NCBI RefSeq assembly: GCF_014640335.1
Contig: NZ_BMGT01000001.1
Location: forward strand, 434,001 to 498,000
DNA from: Edaphobacter dinghuensis
GTDB lineage: Bacteria; Acidobacteriota; Terriglobia; Terriglobales; Acidobacteriaceae
Reading direction: 5' to 3'
Length of the DNA: 64,000 nucleotides
Shown here: in pieces, positions 56,533 through 64,000 of the stretch
How positions within the stretch are numbered: position 1 is the first letter of the stretch
How the letters are laid out: each line of letters begins with the position of its first letter
Made by a program: the position numbers and the translations under genes
The notes under the pieces: generated by a model
Databases searched by the model: none
Seen by the model: only the letters and a program-made list of their open reading frames with translations
Told to the model about the DNA's origin: nothing

Positions 56533-58176
56533 TTAGTGACCGGCTGAGCGGCTTGCATGCTTTGGCGGCCGGGGGATGAGGAACAACAGCGGGATCATGC
56601 AGGCGCAGAAGACAGCAAGGTACTGGATGATGTCGAGGTAAGCCAGCATCGACGCCTGACGATGAAGCTGGTTGTAGATGTAAGCCTGCGCCGAGTGGAC
56701 CGCCTGAAAACCCTTGCCGAATGCTCCCTTGAGGGCATCGACCTGCGAGTTGAAGGCCGGGTTAGCGGTGGTGAGGTTGCGCACCATATTGTTCTCGTGC
56801 GCGGCGGTGCGGCGTAACAGCATGGTCGCCATAAACGCCGTTCCGCAGGAGCCGCCGACGTTACGTGCAAGGTTGGTCAGGCCGGAGACATCGTTGTTCT
56901 CCGACTGCTTCACCCCGATGTAGGCGATGGTGTTGATCGGAATGAAGAGGAACGCCAGTCCCGAGGCCTGGAAGATGCGCAGGAAGGCCAGGTATCCGTA
57001 GCTGACGCCGAGATTCAGCGTGTGCATCTCGATCAGTGCCGAGGTAAGCATGAAGAAGCCGAAGCCGATCAGCTTGCGCGCGTCGACCTTGCCGGAGAGG
57101 AAGCCGACGACCGGCATCATGGCCATCATGATGAAGCCCGCGGGAGAGAGCACGAGGCCGGCAAGCTCTGCGGTATAGCCCAGCAGCGTTTGTACAAACT
57201 GCGGTATCAGCACGGTGGTGCCGTAGAGCGCGAAGCCGAGCACGAACATCAGCAGGAAACTGATGGCGAAGTTTCGCCGCTTGAAGAGCGTCAGGTTGAT
57301 GATGGGGCGGTGGCCGATGCGAAGCTGGCGCAGCTCCCAATAGATCATGAAGACGAAGGCGACCACGCAGACGATGGCGAAGAAGGTGATAATGTGCGAG
57401 GAGAACCAATCATCTTCCTGTCCCTTGTCGAGCAGGAACTCCAGCGAGCCGAAGGTGAGGCCGAGCAGAGCGAAGCCAGTAAAGTCCAGCTTCATGCCGC
57501 CGCGTTGCGTCTCTTCCACTTGCTTTTTGACGTAGGGCGGGTCTTCAACGATGCGCGAGGTCAAAAACAGCGATAGCAGACAGATGGGGATGTTGAGGAA
57601 GAAGATCCAGCGCCAGTCGAAGCGGTCGGTAATATAGCCGCCCAGTGTAGGGCCAATGGCCGGGGCGACGACGACGGCAAGGCCGTACATGGCGAAGGCC
57701 TGTCCGCGCTTTTCGGGTGGGAAGGTATCTGCCAGAATCGCCTGTTCCGACGGAGCCAGGCCACCGCCGCCTGCTCCCTGCAGAATGCGGCAAAAGACAA
57801 GGATGGGGAGCGAGGGGGCGAGACCGCAGAGCATCGAGCTGACGCCGAAGAGCGCGACGCAGATCATATAGAACTTCTTGCGGCCGATGAAGGTGGTCAT
57901 GTATGCACCAGCGGGCAAAATGATGGCGTTGGCGACCAGGTAGGCCGTCAGCACCCAGGTCGCTTCATCCTGAGTAGAGCCGAGACCGCCGGCGATGTGC
58001 GGCAGCGCCACGTTGGCGATGGAGGAGTCGAGCACCTCCATGAAGGTGGCAAGCGTGACCGTCATGGCGACGATCCATGGATTGATGCTAGGCCGCCACG
58101 GTCGCTCTTCTGAGTGACTGTCGGCGTGGTGCGCTTTAGATTTTGCGCTGGGTAAATCGAGTGTGGTCGTAGCCAT
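56533..58176 (-). CDS. DHA2-family multidrug exporter (EmrB/QacA type)
   Basis: A 547-residue, 14-span major facilitator. The first helix begins INPWIVAMTVTLATFMEVLDSSIANVALPHIAGGL, where the D in MEVLDSSIANVALP is motif D1, and motif A (GAYMTTFIGRKKFYMI) and motif C (GLAVVVAPAIGPTLGGYIT) are clear. It would export drugs or metabolites in exchange for protons. The usual EmrA-type membrane-fusion partner is not encoded in the window, so it may act alone or pair with a distant subunit. Repeat copy E lies upstream of its start. Confidence 0.93.
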   Translation of the reverse strand: MATTTLDLPSAKSKAHHADSHSEERPWRPSINPWIVAMTVTLATFMEVLDSSIANVALPHIAGGLGSTQDEATWVLTAYLVANAIILPAGAYMTTFIGRKKFYMICVALFGVSSMLCGLAPSLPILVFCRILQGAGGGGLAPSEQAILADTFPPEKRGQAFAMYGLAVVVAPAIGPTLGGYITDRFDWRWIFFLNIPICLLSLFLTSRIVEDPPYVKKQVEETQRGGMKLDFTGFALLGLTFGSLEFLLDKGQEDDWFSSHIITFFAIVCVVAFVFMIYWELRQLRIGHRPIINLTLFKRRNFAISFLLMFVLGFALYGTTVLIPQFVQTLLGYTAELAGLVLSPAGFIMMAMMPVVGFLSGKVDARKLIGFGFFMLTSALIEMHTLNLGVSYGYLAFLRIFQASGLAFLFIPINTIAYIGVKQSENNDVSGLTNLARNVGGSCGTAFMATMLLRRTAAHENNMVRNLTTANPAFNSQVDALKGAFGKGFQAVHSAQAYIYNQLHRQASMLAYLDIIQYLAVFCACMIPLLFLIPRPPKHASRSAGH

Positions 58177-58274
58177 GAATGAAGATTGGATTATGGAAAA
58201 ACAGGCGCGATTCAGAGAATTCGCACCTGTTTTCAGTATTCAGGTTGGAAGATTGTGACAGTGAAACGAACGGC

Positions 58275-58321
58275 AAATGCAGGGTTCTCTCCACTTCGCT
58301 ACGCTTCGGTCGAGATGACGT
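58275..58321 (+). repeat. Dispersed intergenic repeat, copy E
   Basis: AAATGCAGGGTTCTCTCCAC at the left, CTTCGGTCGAGATGACGT at the right. It is in the 185-bp gap between the exporter and the SPOR gene. Confidence 0.88.
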
Positions 58322-58361
58322 ACGGTTGTGACGCAATTTCCCAGTAATTAGGACAAAGAGG

Positions 58362-59672
58362 CTATCGTGCGTCTGCCGGGAAGTTTTGCGCGTAGGTATC
58401 GCGGGGGAGACCTTCGGAGCGGGCTTTGCGCCGAAAGGCCATTGCGGCTTCGTGGTCCATCGACCCGCCGACAGTGACCAGGTAGGGTGCATGTCCTTTC
58501 GGTGCAAAGACTTCCGGATTGAGCGCAGGGTGCTTGCTCAGGATCTGCGCGACCTTGTCCTGCGCCTGATTCTGGTGGTTGTAGGTGTAGGCAACGACCC
58601 TCCACTGGGTGCGCGGACCGGAGGCCTGGGTGGCTGCAACAGCGTTGGGCTCTGTTGAAGTTGTTGCATTGGAAGGAGTTGGCGCAGTTGCGGCGGCGAC
58701 GGTCGAGGCAGATTGCGAGGACCCTGCCGGCATAGTGGCCAGGTTGGGAATCGGCGCGGGAGCTTTATGCAGGAAGTGCCAGCCGATGAACAGGGCAAGG
58801 ATTAAGGCTGCGGCAATGGTCGTCCAGGGAAGAACACGGCGCGGCTGATCTTCGTCGGACACAGCGAGGGGAGTAGTGATGCGGAGAGTCGGCTCCGATG
58901 CGGGGATCGTTGACAACGGTTTGTAAGCTATTGATTCCGATATGATTGTTGTCTTAGGACTGGCAGGAGCCGAGATAGAGGCTACGGGCTGCTTGGGTAG
59001 TGCAACGGGGGCTAGCACGGCGGCGATCTGCGGAAGTCCCCAGGCACCGCTCAGACCGTTGGTGACGATCTCCTGGAAGGGCGCGGGCAGAGTCGTTCCT
59101 GGGGAGAGTCGGTTCTGAAGGGTGAGCGCACGGAGCAGAAGGGTCGAGAGGTCCCGCACGTCGCGAGCCCTGGCTTCGACGGCCTCGGCACCTTCGGGGG
59201 CCTCGCGAACGCAGTCGCTGCGGAGCTTGATGATCTCACCGACGGCGAGCACATGGGCTGGCTCGATGTGTTCGTGGACAAGATTACCAGCGTGCAGAGC
59301 CTCGATCGCGGGCACGAGGCTGGTGGCGAGCTGGGTGGTCTCCTGCGTGGTGAGCGGGCGTTCTTTAAGGATGTCGGCGAGGCTGGCGTCGGACGGTTCC
59401 ATCACAGCGTAGAGAAGGGCGGTCTCGTCGAGGGTGGTTTGTCCGAACTTCTTAAGCTTGATGAGATTTGGCTGGTCGACTTTGGCGACTTCGCTCCACC
59501 GGGCGAGGATTTCGGGTTCGTCGAAGTGGGCTTCGATGAGGCGGATGACGGCGGGGGCCCCCGAGCCATTTGTCGTTGCAAAGAAAGCGCTTCTGCCTTC
59601 CGGCTCAAGCAGCTTCTTCAGCGGAAATTGGTCCGCGACGATTCGTCCTTCATATTCGTTCCAAAGTTGCAT
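58362..59672 (-). CDS. Membrane protein with degenerate kinase domain and SPOR domain
   Basis: A 436-residue protein. Residues 16-215 resemble a Ser/Thr kinase, but key residues are gone: the lysine position reads VIRL (42-45), the HRDxxPxN loop reads HEHIEPAHVL (133-142), and the DFG region reads IKLRSD (148-153). It should therefore be a pseudokinase. A membrane helix (about 281-300) and a Pro/Thr/Ser-rich linker follow, then a SPOR domain (about 356-433; WRVVAYTYNHQNQAQDKVA, YLVTVGGSMDHEAAMAFRRKA) that in other proteins binds denuded peptidoglycan. The topology implies a cytoplasmic pseudokinase and a periplasmic SPOR. It may couple cell-wall state to a cytoplasmic partner. Confidence 0.75.
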   Translation of the reverse strand: MQLWNEYEGRIVADQFPLKKLLEPEGRSAFFATTNGSGAPAVIRLIEAHFDEPEILARWSEVAKVDQPNLIKLKKFGQTTLDETALLYAVMEPSDASLADILKERPLTTQETTQLATSLVPAIEALHAGNLVHEHIEPAHVLAVGEIIKLRSDCVREAPEGAEAVEARARDVRDLSTLLLRALTLQNRLSPGTTLPAPFQEIVTNGLSGAWGLPQIAAVLAPVALPKQPVASISAPASPKTTIISESIAYKPLSTIPASEPTLRITTPLAVSDEDQPRRVLPWTTIAAALILALFIGWHFLHKAPAPIPNLATMPAGSSQSASTVAAATAPTPSNATTSTEPNAVAATQASGPRTQWRVVAYTYNHQNQAQDKVAQILSKHPALNPEVFAPKGHAPYLVTVGGSMDHEAAMAFRRKARSEGLPRDTYAQNFPADAR

Positions 59673-59990
59673 CTGTCTTCCAGTCCTGGGGATTTGTGGC
59701 AGGCAAGTAGGGCAAGTAGCGCAAGATACGCCGAAGAGCGGGCGTTGCGCCTGCTCATTAGGATTTATTATCCTCCATCGGAGTTGTGTCTCTCAATTGA
59801 CAGAGATGGTGCCAAAGATGGCACAGGTATTTTTCGTGGGGGAATTGTTGGGTGTGGAATGAGAAAGGCGAATACAGGATCTCTCCACTCCGCTGCGCTC
59901 CGGTCGAGATGATGCCTGGTGGCTGCTGTCTTAGCGATCGCCTGTTCCTTCGCCTGCCATACCTGCTCTAATGTGGAAAAGGGAGTGCGC
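59673..59990. other. Divergent intergenic region with repeat copy F
   Basis: No gene was seen in these 318 bp. The stretch holds a short hairpin GTGCC-aaagat-GGCAC (59809-59824), a TTGACA at 59797-59802 without a good -10 partner, and repeat copy F. Confidence 0.6.
59871..59913 (+). repeat. Dispersed intergenic repeat, copy F
   Basis: AATACAGGATCTCTCCACTC at the left and CTCCGGTCGAGATGATG at the right. It is the most diverged intact copy. Confidence 0.8.
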
Positions 59991-60770
59991 ATGCATCCGG
60001 ATCTTGAGAAGTTGATTGTGCTGCAAGGGCTCGATGTCGAGGCCAAGCGGCTGCGCGATGAGATGACGGCTTTGCCGAAGCGGGTCGCGGAGCTGGAGGC
60101 GAAGGCCAAGGCGATTGAAGGACAGCGAGCGGTGGTGCTGGATCTGATCGCCAAGGAAGAGGTGTTGCGGCGGCGACAGGAGTCCGATGTGAAGGACCAC
60201 CAGGCGAAGATTACCCGCGTTCGCAAGCAGATGGATATGGCGACCACGACGGCGCAGGTGACGGCGTTTGAGCACGAGATCGGCTTTGCTGAAGCAGAAG
60301 TGAGCCGGTTGGAGGACGCTGAACTCGCGAGCATGGAGCGCAGCGAGACTCTGGAGGCACAGAAGACCGTCGCCGACGAGGCCGTGGAAGATGCGGCGAA
60401 GACGCTGGAGCGCGAACAGGTGCGGGCGACGGAGACGATCGCCAAAGATAAGACTGCACTGGTCGAGGTCGACCAGAGACGCCAGGCGCTGCGGCCGCAG
60501 ATCGGCGAGTCATCGCTCTCGATCTATGATCGGATCGCGAAGGGCAAAGGGACCGGGCTGGCCGAGGCGCTGAACCAGAAGTGCATGGCCTGCCAGATGA
60601 TGTTGCGGCCGCAACGCTGGAACGATCTGCGCGACCGCAGCAATGAAGACGACATGATGACGTGTGAGAGCTGCGGACGGCTGTTGTATTACGATCCGGC
60701 GAGGGACTCTCCGCAGCGAAAGACAGTGCCGGTGGAGAGTATTGCGGCTTCGATTGTGCGGTCGCTTTAA
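59991..60770 (+). CDS. Coiled-coil protein with C4-type zinc ribbon (DUF164-like)
   Basis: A 259-residue cytoplasmic protein. Residues about 15-175 are a long, charged coiled coil (for example VAELEAKAKAIEGQRAVV). The C-terminus has a zinc ribbon, CMACQ (CxxC) and CESCGRLLYYDP (CxxC). This layout matches the DUF164/zf-RING_7 family, widespread and often proposed to bind RNA or DNA, without a defined role. I choose ATG 59991, with AAAAGGGAG about 7 nt upstream. It is 29 bp upstream of a nucleotidase gene, so the two probably form an operon. Confidence 0.85.
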   Translation: MHPDLEKLIVLQGLDVEAKRLRDEMTALPKRVAELEAKAKAIEGQRAVVLDLIAKEEVLRRRQESDVKDHQAKITRVRKQMDMATTTAQVTAFEHEIGFAEAEVSRLEDAELASMERSETLEAQKTVADEAVEDAAKTLEREQVRATETIAKDKTALVEVDQRRQALRPQIGESSLSIYDRIAKGKGTGLAEALNQKCMACQMMLRPQRWNDLRDRSNEDDMMTCESCGRLLYYDPARDSPQRKTVPVESIAASIVRSL

Positions 60771-60799
60771 TAAGGGCCAGAGATAAAGGGTGTGGCGTT

Positions 60800-61327
60800 T
60801 TGAAGCGGATTTGTGTAGACATGGATGAGGTAATGGCGGATGCGGTAGCAGAGCATCTGCTGCGTTATAACCGCGACTACGAAGAGCAGCTTACGGTTGC
60901 CGATCTTGAGGGCAAGTGGCTCTGGCAAGTGGTGTCGAGCGACCGGCACAATGCGCTCGAAGCGTATCTGCGGTCGGAGGACTTCTTCGAGAACCTTGCC
61001 GTGATGCCGGATGCACAGCGGGTGCTGAGGAGGCTGCAACAGAACTTCGAGGTGTTTATCGCCACGGCGGCGATGGAGATTCCTACCTCGTTTGCGCAGA
61101 AGTTTCGCTGGCTGGAGCGGCACTTCCCTTTTATCTCACCTGCGCAGATCGTCTATTGCGGCGATAAGGGGATTCTGCGGGCGGATTATTTGATCGACGA
61201 CAATCCTCGGCAACTGCGGCGATTTAAGGGAACGGGAATTTTGTACAGTTCGCCTCATAACGCAAACGTGACCGGTTATAAACGGGTGAACAACTGGCTC
61301 GAGGTGGAAGAATTTTTTCTTGGATAG
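60800..61327 (+). CDS. 5'(3')-deoxyribonucleotidase (HAD, NT5C-like)
   Basis: A 175-residue phosphatase of the HAD superfamily, NT5C group, which dephosphorylates deoxynucleoside monophosphates. The nucleophile motif is VDMDEVMAD (D at the first position, D two residues later). The later VYCGDKGILRADYLIDDNP has the conserved K and the paired aspartates for Mg2+. The product would balance dNTP pools. TTG 60800 is the start, with AAAGGG 9 nt upstream. It follows the coiled-coil zinc-ribbon gene by 29 bp on the same strand. Confidence 0.88.
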   Translation: MKRICVDMDEVMADAVAEHLLRYNRDYEEQLTVADLEGKWLWQVVSSDRHNALEAYLRSEDFFENLAVMPDAQRVLRRLQQNFEVFIATAAMEIPTSFAQKFRWLERHFPFISPAQIVYCGDKGILRADYLIDDNPRQLRRFKGTGILYSSPHNANVTGYKRVNNWLEVEEFFLG

Positions 61328-61381
61328 AACATACTTCAGGGCTAAAGCCCCGGCGTACCTAGAAGAAAAGCTAATTCGCAC

Positions 61382-62335
61382 CTAAAGCAGAGAATTATTC
61401 CCGGCTTTGTTGCGTGCCTTGTCCTTTGAGTCGCGGACGGCGGCGCGGAAGCTGGCGCGGGCGATCTCTGCGAATGCCTTGACGATGGCGCGGCTTTCGG
61501 TGGCCTGGTATGCGAGCTCGATATCGCTGTTTACCTTTGCGCCGTGCAGGTTGAGGCAGACGATGTTAGGCGCAACGATCTGCCGGACACAGGCCGGTGC
61601 GATGGTGACCCCAAGGCCAGCGCCGACCAGTCGCAGGATGGTAAGCCACTGCGGCGCCTCCTGCACGATGCGCGGACGGAAGCCGTGCTCTTCGCAGAGC
61701 GAGATCGATTTTTCGTAGGCGAGCGTGCCCGCGGTGGGCGAGAAGTAGACGAAGGGCTCGTCGCGCAGCTGGGCAGCTGAGATGCCGGTCCGCGAGGCCA
61801 GTGGATGCGTGTGCGGAACAACAGCGACGAAGGGCTCGGAGAAGAGGGTCTCAGTGACGATGCCTTCGGTGGGGTCGCCGTCGCGCAGGAAGCCTGCGTC
61901 CAGCGTGCCTTTGCTGAGAGACTGCACGACGCCTGAGGTGTAGGTCTCGCGCAACTGCAACTGCACGCGCGGATATTGCCTGCGGTACTGGCCCAGCATG
62001 GCAGGCAGCGGCGTCAACATGCCGGAGCCGATGAAGCCGACACGCAGAGAGCCGACATCGCCGCGGCCAATGCTGCGGGCCTCTTCCATGTCATCTCTGA
62101 CGTTGCGCAGGGTGCGCCGGGCGCTGTTGAGAAAAGCCTCGCCGGCGGCGGTGAGCTTGACTGTGCGCGAGGTGCGTACGAAGAGGGCATAACCGAGGAT
62201 CTCTTCGAGCTTGCGGATCTGTTGCGACAGCGGCGGCTGGGCAAGATGCAGCCGCGCGGCGGCGCGACCGAAATGAAGCTCCTCGGCAACAGCAACGAAG
62301 TAGCGGAGGTGGCGCAGCTCGATGTCGGTATCCAT
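61382..62335 (-). CDS. LysR-family transcriptional regulator (BenM/CatM-like group)
   Basis: A 317-residue regulator with an N-terminal winged helix-turn-helix (ELRHLRYFVAVAEELHFGRAAARL, then QPPLSQQIRKLEEILG) and an effector-binding domain. The HFGRAAARLHLAQPPLSQQI sequence is typical of the group that includes BenM, CatM and related regulators of catabolic genes. It is divergent from the GNAT gene, with a perfect dyad (62351-62367) directly upstream of its start, suited to autoregulation. The effector is unknown. Confidence 0.9.
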   Translation of the reverse strand: MDTDIELRHLRYFVAVAEELHFGRAAARLHLAQPPLSQQIRKLEEILGYALFVRTSRTVKLTAAGEAFLNSARRTLRNVRDDMEEARSIGRGDVGSLRVGFIGSGMLTPLPAMLGQYRRQYPRVQLQLRETYTSGVVQSLSKGTLDAGFLRDGDPTEGIVTETLFSEPFVAVVPHTHPLASRTGISAAQLRDEPFVYFSPTAGTLAYEKSISLCEEHGFRPRIVQEAPQWLTILRLVGAGLGVTIAPACVRQIVAPNIVCLNLHGAKVNSDIELAYQATESRAIVKAFAEIARASFRAAVRDSKDKARNKAGNNSLL

Positions 62336-62350
62336 AAAAAGAAACCTTAT

Positions 62351-62367
62351 TGATATTTTCTATATCA
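62351..62367. promoter_or_regulatory. LysR-type operator between lysR and GNAT genes
   Basis: TGATAT-tttct-ATATCA is a perfect 17-bp dyad centred at 62359, 16 bp from the LysR start codon. Its A/T-rich interrupted symmetry and position fit a LysR recognition site. Confidence 0.55.
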
Positions 62368-62441
62368 TAATCCGGATAAACAAGATATTGGACATATGAG
62401 TTGGGCTGACATAGCTTGATGGATAAAAGGGGACCTTCACT

Positions 62442-62984
62442 ATGCCGCTCGCCTTCGACCTCGCCGACATACCTGACAACGCTTTGAGAGAGAATGCTTC
62501 CATGCCTGCCGGGACCATTCAGATGCGCCCGTTCAAGCTATCGGATGCAGCGGCATTTCGTGCGTTGAACGAGGCATGGATCGATAAATACTTTGGGCTG
62601 GAAGAGCCGGATCGCGAACTGCTGGGGAATCCGATCGGCCACATCATCGAACCGGGTGGATTCATCTATATGGCCTGCATCGATGGGCGTGCTGTGGGCT
62701 GTTGCGCGCTGATTCCGGAGGAAGCAGGTGTCTACCAGGTGGCCAAGATGGCCGTCGACGAGCAGCATCGCGGGCGTGGAATCGGCCGCAAGCTGCTGAC
62801 CCACGTCATTGAACACGCACGCGCAGCCGGAGCGACACTGTTGACGCTCGAGAGCAGCAATAAGCTGACCAGCGCCGTACATCTCTACGAATCATTAGGA
62901 TTCCGGCATTTGCCGCCAAGGCCGTCGCCGTTTGCGAGAGCGAATGTATTCATGGAACTTTCGCTCACGCAGAAGCGCGATTGA
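62442..62984 (+). CDS. GNAT-family N-acetyltransferase
   Basis: A 180-residue acetyl-CoA-dependent transferase. The GNAT core runs MRPFKLSDAAAFRALNEAW to the acetyl-CoA binding loop VAKMAVDEQHRGRGIGRKLLTHV (Q/RxxGxG/A), then LTLESSNKLTSAVHLYESLGF. An extension of about 25 residues (MPLAFDLADIPDNALRENAS) precedes the core; an internal ATG (62502) is an alternative start. AAAGGGGA lies upstream of ATG 62442. The substrate may be an amino acid or small amine. Divergent LysR control is likely. A terminator follows. Confidence 0.9.
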   Translation: MPLAFDLADIPDNALRENASMPAGTIQMRPFKLSDAAAFRALNEAWIDKYFGLEEPDRELLGNPIGHIIEPGGFIYMACIDGRAVGCCALIPEEAGVYQVAKMAVDEQHRGRGIGRKLLTHVIEHARAAGATLLTLESSNKLTSAVHLYESLGFRHLPPRPSPFARANVFMELSLTQKRD

Positions 62985-63005
62985 TGCCGGAATAGATCCA
63001 CTGGG

Positions 63006-63038
63006 AGAGCGCCAACGGAGACGTCGGCGCTCTTTTTT
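63006..63038 (+). terminator. Terminator of the GNAT gene
   Basis: AGAGCGCC (63006-63013) pairs with GGCGCTCT (63026-63033), followed by TTTTTT. Confidence 0.85.
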
Positions 63039-63071
63039 TGTCTGTCAGAGCTGCCTGCAAGAACAAAAGCA

Positions 63072-63162
63072 AAATACAGGGGTCTCTCCACTGCGCTGCG
63101 CTTCGGTCGAGATGACGTGCGTTATTGCTGCGCCTGTTTGTTTTGGTCGAGATAACGTGCGT
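63072..63162 (+). repeat. Dispersed intergenic repeat, copy G, with partial duplication
   Basis: A full copy at 63072-63118 (AAATACAGGGGTCTCTCCA to CTTCGGTCGAGATGACGT). A second, truncated right end (TTTGGTCGAGATAACGTG) follows at 63143-63160. Confidence 0.85.
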
Positions 63163-63185
63163 TTTTCAAGCGCCCAAGCAGATTC

Positions 63186-63623
63186 TTAGACGTAGAGCGC
63201 GGACTCGAAGCGTTGCAGCGCCTCTTCGGACCAGGCGTGGGTGGACTTGCGCCAAGTGTCGCCCTGCTCTGCCATGAAGTTGGGAAAATCCATGCGGCAG
63301 TAGCCGCAGCGAGCCTGAAAGTCATAGAGCGCCTGGGCGGTTCCGTCGAGGTAGAGGACCGCCTGGAGGCCGTCGCGTGACCAATCGACGGTGGCGATAC
63401 GCTCGGGCTCGGGCCGCTGGAGCTGCGCATCGCTCTTGGCTAAGGCGGCGACGTTGTAGATGAGCATGGCATCGAGGATGCTGTGCTCGTGTTTTTCCTG
63501 CGAGCGGTCGCAGGCGTAGAAGTAGCCGGCGATGCCCTCGTCCTCGAATACGACCGTCCAGGGAACGATGGGCGAGTTGACGGAGAGAAAGGCCAGACCG
63601 GGGGTAAAGGAAAGCGACTGCAT
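63186..63623 (-). CDS. DUF2251-like hypothetical protein
   Basis: A 145-residue cytoplasmic protein. The N-terminal PWTVVFEDEGIAGYFYACDRS and ILDAMLIYNVAAL resemble the DUF2251 family; I give this from memory, without a search. A CGYCR pair lies near residue 105. No catalytic motif is evident. ATG 63623 is the start; the repeat copy G lies just past its stop. It is divergent from the partial membrane-protein gene at 63724. The function is unknown. Confidence 0.65.
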   Translation of the reverse strand: MQSLSFTPGLAFLSVNSPIVPWTVVFEDEGIAGYFYACDRSQEKHEHSILDAMLIYNVAALAKSDAQLQRPEPERIATVDWSRDGLQAVLYLDGTAQALYDFQARCGYCRMDFPNFMAEQGDTWRKSTHAWSEEALQRFESALYV

Positions 63624-63723
63624 ACTCTCACGATACGATAAAGAAAGCGGTTTAATGCAAGGCTGAAGACAGCGATCTCAAACTAGGGATCGCGCTCGGA
63701 GGAATCTGGTTGGTGCGCGGCAG

Positions 63724-64000
63724 ATGAGGCTTTTGAAGATTCAGATTGGCCGGCCACAGCGGCTCGCTGCGCTGTTGCTGCTGTTTTTTCTGGCGCAGTG
63801 CCTTTGGGTGGTGCACCATCAGGAGCTGTCGGAGCACGACTATCGCTATGCCCGATGCGGACGCGAGATGTGGGAGCGGCCTTCGCCGCTGGCTGGATAC
63901 TTCACAACGTGCGGGAACCTGGGTGGAGATGGCACGTTTGCTTACCGGGTGGCGGGACTTCCGCTGACGACGCAGCGGCTGGTGTTGCTGGGCGTGGACA
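63724..64000 (+). CDS. N-terminal part of a membrane protein (cut by window end)
   Basis: A frame that starts at ATG 63724 and is open to the end of the window, at least 92 codons. The N-terminus is basic (RLLKIQIGRPQR), then a hydrophobic helix (LAALLLLFFLAQCLWVV), then a soluble stretch (HHQELSEHDYRYARCGREMW). The layout resembles the first helix of a multi-span glycosyltransferase or another integral membrane protein, but this is a guess. The ribosome site is unclear; GGAGG is 22 nt upstream. Confidence 0.6.
   Translation, partial: MRLLKIQIGRPQRLAALLLLFFLAQCLWVVHHQELSEHDYRYARCGREMWERPSPLAGYFTTCGNLGGDGTFAYRVAGLPLTTQRLVLLGVD

Noticed and set aside
28880..63162. The dispersed repeats as a CRISPR array
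   Set aside because: Copies are kilobases apart, in both orientations, with variable centres and no regular spacers or cas genes.

Overview
The window looks like a chromosomal segment from an acidobacterium of the Terriglobia type (Acidobacteriaceae, near Granulicella, Edaphobacter or Terriglobus). I infer this from GC-rich housekeeping genes, two very large Oar-like TonB receptors with an N-terminal carboxypeptidase-regulatory domain, an orphan MacB/FtsX permease of the acidobacterial duplicated type, secreted glycoside hydrolases, and a dispersed intergenic repeat. No search was run, so the genus is not fixed. No rRNA, tRNA, CRISPR array, insertion sequence or prophage was seen.

Layout. 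Bases 1-5000 hold the 3' part of dnaG, a flippase, a small zinc-ribbon gene and rpoD: a primase-sigma block with two genes inserted. Bases 5200-14400 carry an acyltransferase whose only good start is ATT, a TM2/zinc-ribbon protein, a TMEM175-like channel, small NTF2-like and YCII proteins, a beta-propeller, a divergent NmrA/LysR pair and frr. Bases 14600-24100 carry an orphan ABC permease, a CDF metal exporter, OsmC, bamA, murQ and a secreted GDPD whose segments appear in permuted order. Bases 24250-26270 are a lower-GC restriction-modification island (NotI-like endonuclease plus D12-class adenine methylase), followed by a dense block of palindromes and direct repeats. Bases 26300-33100 hold ruvB, a GH27 alpha-galactosidase, an XRE-cupin regulator, an FN3 lipoprotein, an FAH-family enzyme and transaldolase.

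Bases 33600-44100 hold TonB receptor 1, clpB, an FAD oxidoreductase, an NTF2-like protein, an aldo/keto reductase and a PEP-CTERM protein. Bases 44200-50800 hold an ATP-dependent DNA ligase, prfA, a secreted esterase, a VOC protein, a 69-residue Cys-rich protein with a Shine-Dalgarno-sequestering hairpin, and prmC. Bases 50900-64000 hold TonB receptor 2, a GH35 beta-galactosidase, a DHA2 exporter, a pseudokinase-SPOR membrane protein, a coiled-coil zinc-ribbon protein, a nucleotidase, a divergent LysR/GNAT pair, a DUF2251-like protein and the start of a membrane protein.

Working together. Translation (prfA, prmC, frr), replication and transcription (dnaG, rpoD), envelope assembly and turnover (bamA, murQ, SPOR protein), proteostasis (clpB) and repair (ruvB, ATP ligase) form the core. 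The TonB receptors with the GH27 and GH35 enzymes suggest scavenging of galactose-containing plant or microbial polymers. Seven copies of a roughly 47-60 bp repeat lie between genes. The points most worth following are the restriction-modification pair and its palindromic flank, the permuted GDPD, the pseudokinase-SPOR fusion, and the sequestering hairpin before the small Cys-rich gene.
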